NCBI GenBank assembly: GCA_018660825.1
Contig: JABJJO010000152.1
Span: 1-64,000 of the forward strand
From: Planctomycetaceae bacterium
Lineage (GTDB): Bacteria; Planctomycetota; Planctomycetia; Pirellulales; Pirellulaceae
Direction: 5' to 3'
DNA: 64,000 nt
The notes under the pieces: generated by a model
Seen by the model: the letters and a program-made list of their open reading frames with translations, nothing else
Told to the model about the DNA's origin: nothing
The model's database searches: none
Position numbers and translations under genes: made by a program
Shown here: positions 58,470-64,000 of the stretch, piece by piece
Numbering within the stretch: the stretch's first letter is position 1
Layout of the letters: every line of letters starts with the position of its first letter

Positions 58470-59312
58470 ATGTCTAGTATTGCTGTTCTACCCACCGGTT
58501 CCCCCACCAGCACATTGTTCGCCGTTATTCGACGCGGAGGAATGTTTGCCACGGCGATATTTGTAATGCTGGCTCAAGCAGTCCTCATTGTCAGAAACCC
58601 TGCGGGCACAACCACACTTAATCCGTCCTTTTTGTACGCCACACTTGTCGCTATCCTGTGCATCAACGGTGGCATTCGCCTTTGTACTTTCCACCCCCGC
58701 GACTCTCAAGCATCTTGGTTGAGTCGCGTTGTTTGGGTCACTCCGAGTATCATTGCCTGGGAAACGTTTATATTGATCTCCAACGCTACCGTCAGTAGCA
58801 GTCTCGTTGTTATGACCGGATTATTACTCGTCGTCGTCGAATGCAATTGGTGGATCGTTTCCTTAAGAAGACAATCGTCAAAACGACCACAACAGACAAC
58901 CATCATCAAACAACAACTACTGTTTGACACAATCGATTCGCCACCAGCATTCGCGGCAGACATCCTACCCCTAGATAATACCAACGAGATTGCCACAACA
59001 TTGGCACTCCACGCTCAGCAGTCTTGGACTCGATTTTCCGATGACTCTGGTGAATCTATTACGGCCATCGAACGTGTACTCTTTGAACCTGGACAACGCC
59101 ATCAAACGATTTATTTTTCGTTTGTGCCAAGTTTGATAGCGGTCCCCGAAATTACCACACATATTGTGGAAGGACCGCCTGCAACCATTCGTCTCGACGA
59201 AACACAAACATTTGGTGCTCGTTTGGAACTGAAACTCGGCCAAAAATATGAAGAGCCTATTGAATTAATTATCCAAATCGAGATGGTAGCGGTACGAACG
59301 GTCGCCGCTTGA
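58470..59312 (+). CDS. Hypothetical membrane protein
   Basis: A 280-residue protein that I do not recognise. Four hydrophobic stretches occupy the first 125 residues (GGMFATAIFVMLAQAVLIV, FLYATLVAILCINGGIRL, VVWVTPSIIAWETFILIS, SSLVVMTGLLLVVVECNWW). A soluble domain follows, with beta-like strands near the end (RHQTIYFSFVPSLIAVPEI, TFGARLELKLGQKYEEPIEL). It starts 56 bases after metK on the same strand. No catalytic motif is visible. Confidence 0.75.
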   Translation: MSSIAVLPTGSPTSTLFAVIRRGGMFATAIFVMLAQAVLIVRNPAGTTTLNPSFLYATLVAILCINGGIRLCTFHPRDSQASWLSRVVWVTPSIIAWETFILISNATVSSSLVVMTGLLLVVVECNWWIVSLRRQSSKRPQQTTIIKQQLLFDTIDSPPAFAADILPLDNTNEIATTLALHAQQSWTRFSDDSGESITAIERVLFEPGQRHQTIYFSFVPSLIAVPEITTHIVEGPPATIRLDETQTFGARLELKLGQKYEEPIELIIQIEMVAVRTVAA

Positions 59313-59364
59313 TGAATTTTGATTTAAGATAGAGAACCTGAAAACTCTATTTACCGAGAACCTT

Positions 59365-59478
59365 ATGGCACGATGGCCCCGGAAATTTTGGACGTCCCTA
59401 TTTACCTATGGATTGATCTTCGTGGTTTTCCCAACGTTAGCTTATCTAGCCTTTCGCTGGGTTCGTGGTGAACTATAA
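59365..59478 (+). CDS. 37-residue single-TM small protein
   Basis: A short frame from ATG to TAA encodes 37 residues. MARWPRKFW is basic, then a hydrophobic helix (FTYGLIFVVFPTLAYLAF) and RWVRGEL follow. The composition is that of an inner-membrane microprotein with both ends basic. A moderate GAGAACC lies before the ATG. It is 52 bases after the hypothetical membrane protein and just before a long hairpin. Homology is unknown; the case rests on composition and position. Confidence 0.5.
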   Translation: MARWPRKFWTSLFTYGLIFVVFPTLAYLAFRWVRGEL

Positions 59479-59485
59479 CGAATAC

Positions 59486-59535
59486 TGTCGCTATTGATGT
59501 GTTTCGGTGAAATCAACACACTATCAATAGCCACA
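59486..59535 (+). other. Long imperfect hairpin after the 37-residue ORF
   Basis: GCTATTGATGTGTT (59490-59503) pairs with AACAC (59515-59519) and ATCAATAGC (59523-59531), with a three-base bulge (ACT) and an 11-base loop. After one C-C mismatch, three more pairs extend it (TGT 59486-59488 with ACA 59533-59535). There are about 17 pairs in all. It has no T-run on the plus strand, so it may be a processed 3' end or a structured leader for the next gene rather than a simple terminator. Confidence 0.5.
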
Positions 59536-59580
59536 CAAAGCAGATGTGCAAATATCTAGGAGCGGGATTAACATTTGGCC

Positions 59581-61023
59581 ATGACCCCAACGCTGTCATC
59601 AATCGTCGAGCAACTCCGACAAGCAGGACATTCACACCTGCTCGATTTCGTAGACCAACTTAACGAAACCGAACTTCAGTCACTGTTGCAGCAAATCGCA
59701 TATCTTGATTTCGAATTAGTTAATCAACTATTTACTAAATTTCGAGATGCAAACAATCCGCTCACTTCAAATATCAGTGCCACAAGCAGTCTTGATATCA
59801 GACCACCGGACGCATTGCGGTTAGATCAGGACAATACACCCAGCGGTGTTACGCGTAGTCAAGCGGTAATTGAAGGCGAACGCTTATTACGTGCCGGTAA
59901 AGTTGCGGCATTAATTGTTGCCGGTGGCCAAGGATCCAGACTAGGATTTGATAAACCTAAAGGGATGTTTCCCATCGGTCCAATTTCCCAGCGAACACTG
60001 TATGAAATGCTGGTTTATAAAATCGACGCCTTACAGCGACATTACGAAACCACAATCCCACTGCTGATCATGACCAGTCCCAGCGTACATGATGAGACGA
60101 TAAGCTATTTTGAAGAACATGATTACTTTGGATTGAGTGATTCAATCGAGTTTTTTTGTCAAGACACACTGCCGGTTGTTGATTCTCAGTCTGGCCAGAT
60201 ACTTCTGCAATCACCCCACACCATCAGCGTAAGTCCCACTGGTCATGGGGGTATGATCGCAGCACTGGTCGCGGACAAACTACTCGATAAATGTCAACAA
60301 GCTGGTATCGAGCATTTCTTCTTTGGGCAAATTGATAATCCACTTTCGCCAATTTGCTGTGCTGAACTCATTGGTTTTCATAGTTTGACAGATTCCGCAG
60401 TGACACTTCAAGCGATCACAAAACAGAATGCACAAGACAAGACGGGAAACATTGTCCAAATCGATGACCGCATTCAGATGATTGAATACACTGAAATGCC
60501 ACCACAACTTGCCGCACAAACAACCGCCGATGGGCAACTAAATTTCTGGGCCGCCAACATCGCCGTGCATATATTTCAAACGTCATTTTTGCAACAACTA
60601 GCCCAAAATCCTACGGCCCTGCCTTTTCACCCCGCACACAAAACTGTGGCACACATTGATCATCTCGGGAATCAAATCGATCCAGCAGAGCCGAATGCTA
60701 TTAAATTTGAGCGGTTTATTTTTGACTCGCTATCGGTGTCACCCAAAACCACAGTTATTGAGGCGGACCGCAACCTCGTATTTGCGGCTGTCAAAAACCC
60801 CGTGTCGGCCAGTTTCAATACCGTCGACACCTGCCGACACGCTATCTCTGCGTTACACCGCAATTGGCTCATCGCAGCGGGTGTTCAAGTAGACGCGAAT
60901 ATTACAGTTGAAATCGACCCTTGCTGGGCTCGTAATGCTCAACAGGTCAGTGAGCGCTCTGATTTACCACCGACCATAACGGCGGATATATTCTTAACAT
61001 CATCCAGCTCCACCGCGAGGTAG
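59581..61023 (+). CDS. UDP-sugar pyrophosphorylase (UDPGP family, UDP-GlcNAc/UDP-Glc type)
   Basis: A 480-residue nucleotidyltransferase of the UDPGP type. The nucleotide motif is IVAGGQGSRLGFDKPKGMFPI at about 111-131, followed by LIMTSPSVHDETISYFEEHDYFG, SPTGHGGMIAAL, FFFGQIDNPLSP, and VVQIDDRIQMIEYTEMP-like and WAANIAVHIFQ. It makes UDP-GlcNAc or UDP-glucose from UTP and the sugar 1-phosphate; which one is not settled. The ATG at 59581 is 18 bases after an AGGAG; a TTG at 59575 is closer to it. manC begins 7 bases after the stop. Confidence 0.88.
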   Translation: MTPTLSSIVEQLRQAGHSHLLDFVDQLNETELQSLLQQIAYLDFELVNQLFTKFRDANNPLTSNISATSSLDIRPPDALRLDQDNTPSGVTRSQAVIEGERLLRAGKVAALIVAGGQGSRLGFDKPKGMFPIGPISQRTLYEMLVYKIDALQRHYETTIPLLIMTSPSVHDETISYFEEHDYFGLSDSIEFFCQDTLPVVDSQSGQILLQSPHTISVSPTGHGGMIAALVADKLLDKCQQAGIEHFFFGQIDNPLSPICCAELIGFHSLTDSAVTLQAITKQNAQDKTGNIVQIDDRIQMIEYTEMPPQLAAQTTADGQLNFWAANIAVHIFQTSFLQQLAQNPTALPFHPAHKTVAHIDHLGNQIDPAEPNAIKFERFIFDSLSVSPKTTVIEADRNLVFAAVKNPVSASFNTVDTCRHAISALHRNWLIAAGVQVDANITVEIDPCWARNAQQVSERSDLPPTITADIFLTSSSSTAR

Positions 61024-61030
61024 TCATTCT

Positions 61031-62119
61031 ATGGTTTATGCCGTCATCATGGCCGGCGGGTCGGGCACTCGATTCTGGCCAGCAAGCCGCAAACAATCGC
61101 CAAAACAATTACTGAGCATTGACGGCCAACAAACACTACTAGAAGCAGCGGTCGCTCGACTCGATAATCTAGTTGCCTGTACGGATACACTTGTTGTTAC
61201 AAATCACCGTCTCGTGGCTGCTGTGCGTGAGCTACTACCAGATTTACCGCGCACGGCGATATTAGGGGAACCAGCAAAGCGAGATACCACCGCCTGTATC
61301 GCCTTAGCGGCCGGTCTATTGAACATGCGGGACTCCGCTGCAACGATGTTGGTCATGCCTGCCGACCATTTGATTAAGCCGATCGAAGATTTTCAACACG
61401 CGGTCAAGCAAGGGATCCAATTGGTCAACACCGATCCGAATCGGCTCGTTACCTTCGGAATTAAACCCAGCTATGCAGCGGAGTCGTTCGGATATATCCG
61501 CCAAGGCAATAGCATTTCAACAGCAGAAAACCAGGGAAATGACACCGCGTTCGAAGTCCATGAATTTTGTGAAAAACCAGATCAAACCACGGCCCGCCGA
61601 TATCTCGAACATGGCGGATACTATTGGAATTCCGGAATCTTTATTTGGCGGACAACTACAATTCTCAAAGCTATTGAGGAAAATGATCCCGCATTAATGG
61701 AACATATCAACGTTATCTGCAATGCCTATGAGAGCCCTGAGTTTGAAGAAATATTTCAACGTGAGTTTTCCGCGATTAAGGGCAGGTCTATCGACTACAC
61801 AGTTCTGGAAACGCACGATAACGTCGTCGTCATTCCGACTGCATTTGAATGGAATGATGTGGGTAGTTGGCAGTCAATTGAATCCCTATTCCCCGTGGAT
61901 GAAAACAACAATACGATCATCTCGAAGCATGTTTACGTAAAATCCACAAATAATGTAGTATGGACATCCGAGGACCACTTAGTTGCCACGGTGGGTATTC
62001 ATAATTGCATCATTGTCCATACGGCCAATGCCACGTTAATTGCCAATAAAGATGATGAAGAATCTGTACGAGAAGTTGTTACTATAATCGAATCACTTGG
62101 TTGGGAAAGTTTCTTGTAA
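61031..62119 (+). CDS. manC: Mannose-1-phosphate guanylyltransferase
   Basis: A 362-residue enzyme that makes GDP-mannose from mannose-1-phosphate and GTP. The signature is IMAGGSGTRFWPASRKQSPKQ near residues 6-26, followed by LGEPAKRDTTACIALAA, MPADHLI, FGIKPSYAAESFGYI, FCEKPD, YYWNSGIFIW and SIDYTVLE. It lacks the C-terminal phosphomannose isomerase domain of some ManC proteins. With the UDPGP gene it forms a sugar-nucleotide pair. The next gene starts 21 bases later. Confidence 0.93.
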   Translation: MVYAVIMAGGSGTRFWPASRKQSPKQLLSIDGQQTLLEAAVARLDNLVACTDTLVVTNHRLVAAVRELLPDLPRTAILGEPAKRDTTACIALAAGLLNMRDSAATMLVMPADHLIKPIEDFQHAVKQGIQLVNTDPNRLVTFGIKPSYAAESFGYIRQGNSISTAENQGNDTAFEVHEFCEKPDQTTARRYLEHGGYYWNSGIFIWRTTTILKAIEENDPALMEHINVICNAYESPEFEEIFQREFSAIKGRSIDYTVLETHDNVVVIPTAFEWNDVGSWQSIESLFPVDENNNTIISKHVYVKSTNNVVWTSEDHLVATVGIHNCIIVHTANATLIANKDDEESVREVVTIIESLGWESFL

Positions 62120-62140
62120 GCTAACCGTTATGATGACATC

Positions 62141-63154
62141 ATGAAATATTTAACCACCCTACTACTATTCAGTTGCGTTATAAGTTGTAACGCTCTTCTT
62201 CTACTAGGACAGCAGCGCGGTCAACCATCTGAAAACCCTCCAGGTAAATCCAATCCAGTGACCGACTTCATGAAATCTCCACTGCACTTCAATTTACGAA
62301 CCAAAACGATTGGCGGTAAGCAGTTCTGGACAGATCTACGCATACAGGAGGGTTGGAGAATTCAGCAAAACATTTTTACCCAGCATTATCGATTGCTCGA
62401 TCCAAAGGACATCCGTCATGAGTGGGGTGCGCTCAATAAATGCGAAGCGACCTTTAACCGATTTATTAGACTGGGATATATCCGTCCGTATAAAAAACGA
62501 GTCATTATTTTGTTGCATGGCATTATTCGTGCCCGGGGTTCAATGGATTCGATGGATAAATACCTACGCGAACGAATTGCCGGCAGCGTGCTCAACATGG
62601 CCTACGCCAGCACACGTGACACACTAGAACATCATGCTGAGGCGTTGCACAACGTACTAGCAAATATCCCCGCCGAATGTGACATTTCTTTTGTTTGTCA
62701 CAGCATGGGAAACCTTGTCGTGCGTAGGTTTTTTCACCGGTGGCAAGATTCTAGGATTACTCGAGTGGTGATGCTAGCACCACCCAATCAGGGTTCTGCA
62801 TTAGGAACGATGTTTCATAATTATCAGCTATTCGAAACAGTGTGGGGTATTTCGGGACAAGAAATCACTGCCGGATTTGAAGCACTCAAAACGAAGTTAG
62901 CCGTACCGCCATGTGAATTTGGTATCATTGCGGGAGTCTATTCCGGTAAGATCCTACAGAACAATTTGCTAGCGGGAGCAAATGACCTAGTGGTAACTGT
63001 CGAAGAAACAAAACTTCCTGGTGCCAGAGATTTTCGTTCAGTCGCCACAACTCATACTCGCATCATGACTAATGTTGAAGTCCAACGCTTGACCACCCTT
63101 TTTCTCCAACGTGGATATTTCGAAACCGCCACGACGCGCACACCACTTAAGTAA
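62141..63154 (+). CDS. Exported lipase/PGAP1-like alpha/beta hydrolase
   Basis: A 337-residue alpha/beta hydrolase. A signal peptide-like start (YLTTLLLFSCVISCNALLLLG) contains a Cys that could be a lipobox. VIILLHGIIRARGSMDS is the oxyanion region and VCHSMGNLVVRRF is the nucleophile elbow. The catalytic Asp and His are less clear; TTHTRIM near the end may hold the His. The profile is that of lipases and PGAP1-like proteins. It starts 21 bases after manC and 12 bases before ruvX, so the three are probably co-transcribed. Confidence 0.78.
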   Translation: MKYLTTLLLFSCVISCNALLLLGQQRGQPSENPPGKSNPVTDFMKSPLHFNLRTKTIGGKQFWTDLRIQEGWRIQQNIFTQHYRLLDPKDIRHEWGALNKCEATFNRFIRLGYIRPYKKRVIILLHGIIRARGSMDSMDKYLRERIAGSVLNMAYASTRDTLEHHAEALHNVLANIPAECDISFVCHSMGNLVVRRFFHRWQDSRITRVVMLAPPNQGSALGTMFHNYQLFETVWGISGQEITAGFEALKTKLAVPPCEFGIIAGVYSGKILQNNLLAGANDLVVTVEETKLPGARDFRSVATTHTRIMTNVEVQRLTTLFLQRGYFETATTRTPLK

Positions 63155-63166
63155 TCATTAAAACGC

Positions 63167-63592
63167 ATGCCCAATTTCCCAACTCTAGGTCGATTAGCCG
63201 CTATTGATTTTGGTACTGTCCGTATCGGAATTGCGATTACGGACCCTAGCCGCAATTTTGCGAGCCCACTGGAGAACTACAATCGGTCTGACCTGCACGG
63301 CGATGAACTGCGCTTTCAACGACTTGTTGAAGAAGAAGATATCGTTGGATTCGTGGTTGGATTACCTATCAATACCGATGGGCGAGAAACACCCAAAAGT
63401 CGCGAAGCCCGTTCCTTTGGTGACTGGCTAACCGCAGTTACACAAATACCTGTGGTCTATCACGACGAACGATTCTCAACATCCATGGCTCACGAATTGA
63501 TGATTGCGGCGAGTGTTAAAGCCAGCAAACGTAAGAAGCATCTCGATATGATAGCCGCACAACAAATCCTGCAATCTTACTTATCGCAATAA
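63167..63592 (+). CDS. ruvX: Holliday-junction resolvase-like RuvX (YqgF family)
   Basis: A 141-residue RNase H-fold protein. RLAAIDFGTVRIGIAITD (metal Asp), VGFVVGLPINTDGRETPKSREA, VVYHDERFSTSMAHE and the KKHLDMIAAQQILQSYL end with a catalytic Asp are in the usual order. The family is linked to 16S rRNA 5'-end processing and once to Holliday junctions. It is convergent with the PDZ protein gene. Confidence 0.95.
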   Translation: MPNFPTLGRLAAIDFGTVRIGIAITDPSRNFASPLENYNRSDLHGDELRFQRLVEEEDIVGFVVGLPINTDGRETPKSREARSFGDWLTAVTQIPVVYHDERFSTSMAHELMIAASVKASKRKKHLDMIAAQQILQSYLSQ

Positions 63593-63616
63593 CACACGTT
63601 TGAACCAGCTTTGTGC

Positions 63617-64000
63617 TTATTGCTCGTTGCTGACTGGATCAGCTTTTTTCATTTCGTCGATCAACGATACGAATAATTCGGCGGGCAACGCATAGGAAGA
63701 AACACGGGAGGCTCGAGCAATGTTAATGCCAACCGTTTTTCCCGCTAAATCAACAATCGGACCGCCACATTCTTCCGGTTGTAAAACCGTATCATGTTGC
63801 AACACTGACTCAAAACCAGTGCGCCGTTTACTTAACGCACCGCCTAATTTTTGCTGTTCCACCGCGCGCGTACCCGCTATGTCCGATTCCCGTCCAAGTA
63901 TTGGTTCGACAGCCATCTCTTCGCCAGCGCGAATAATTAGCAACCTAATTTTTTCACCTGGTAGATGAGCTCGTACTACCTTGATCAATTCATCACGGCT
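63617..64000 (-). CDS. PDZ / trypsin-fold protein, C-terminal part (partial)
   Basis: The 127 last residues of a gene that begins beyond the window. The first 40 residues are a PDZ end (SRDELIKVVRAHLPGEKIRL). A C-terminal stretch then matches the second beta-barrel of HtrA/DegP-like proteases: FESVLQHDTVLQPEECGGPI aligns with the IQTDAAINPGNSGGPL region, followed by VDLAGKTVGINIARA. The catalytic Ser is replaced by Cys (codon 63767-63769), giving ECGGP. The order PDZ then protease-like barrel is unusual and suggests a second, perhaps inactive or cysteine-based, trypsin domain. The N-terminal part is not visible. Confidence 0.7.
   Translation of the reverse strand, partial: SRDELIKVVRAHLPGEKIRLLIIRAGEEMAVEPILGRESDIAGTRAVEQQKLGGALSKRRTGFESVLQHDTVLQPEECGGPIVDLAGKTVGINIARASRVSSYALPAELFVSLIDEMKKADPVSNEQ

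Overview
The window looks like a chromosomal segment of a planctomycete, probably close to the Pirellulales. The strongest markers are the operon at 12550-19384 on the minus strand (a Planctomycete-type cytochrome c/DUF1549/DUF1553 protein, a Tat-exported DUF1501 protein, and a DUF1080-glucose/sorbosone dehydrogenase fusion), a very long SecA, a GldA/GldFG/DUF4340 export-like operon, and an Asn/Gly/Glu-rich membrane protein of a type common in that phylum. LpxK and KdtA show that the cell makes lipid A and Kdo. GC content looks moderate by eye. I see no phage, transposon, CRISPR array, rRNA or tRNA gene. No gap between genes exceeds about 300 bases.

Layout. 1-233: end of a sensor histidine kinase. 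374-7317: plus-strand run with an MFS transporter, thymidine kinase, an SDR, a peroxiredoxin-like protein, a HAD phosphatase, a fosmidomycin-resistance-type MFS protein and an exported D-aminoacylase. 7354-8241 (minus): exported BD-FAE-like esterase. 8324-12532: a PlsC acyltransferase fused to an LRAT/YiiX-like papain-fold domain, then an amidohydrolase. 12550-21427 (minus): the planctomycete cytochrome operon, APS kinase and an acyl-CoA dehydrogenase-like protein. 21525-30359: UxaA-family dehydratase, lpxK, a DprE2-like SDR, the low-complexity membrane protein, and nadB. 30500-36304: ABC ATPase, GldF-GldG fusion, DUF4340. 36370-46884: AMP ligase, class-V aminotransferase, DUF971, MFS, PQQ-propeller, 5-oxoprolinase, YheT-like hydrolase. 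46925-48652 (minus): sialidase-like protein. 48886-63592: tail-specific protease, PhnP-like hydrolase (minus), secA, kdtA, metK, an unknown membrane protein, a 37-residue membrane ORF, two nucleotide-sugar pyrophosphorylases, a lipase-like protein, ruvX. 63617-64000 (minus): end of a PDZ/trypsin-fold protein.

The most notable discovery is at 3113-3631. A peroxiredoxin-like (Prx-like2/SelL-type) gene has an in-frame TGA exactly where the family's first redox Cys belongs (UxxC). A perfect 6-bp hairpin with a GGUCG loop starts 14 bases after that codon, matching the geometry of a bacterial SECIS. It would be missed or called truncated by ordinary annotation. Other points of interest are a SecA whose helical-wing unit appears amplified about five times and which also carries a small inserted domain, the acyltransferase-LRAT-like fusion, and a trypsin-fold domain with Cys in place of the nucleophilic Ser.

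How the genes fit together. Envelope functions dominate: lipid A and Kdo transfer (lpxK, kdtA), sugar-nucleotide supply (UDP- and GDP-sugar pyrophosphorylases), protein export (secA), periplasmic proteolysis (prc, the PDZ protein), and many exported degradative enzymes (sialidase, esterase, D-aminoacylase, PQQ/GSDH and cytochrome proteins) suited to a polysaccharide-degrading lifestyle. Products are assigned by reading motifs; no database search was run.
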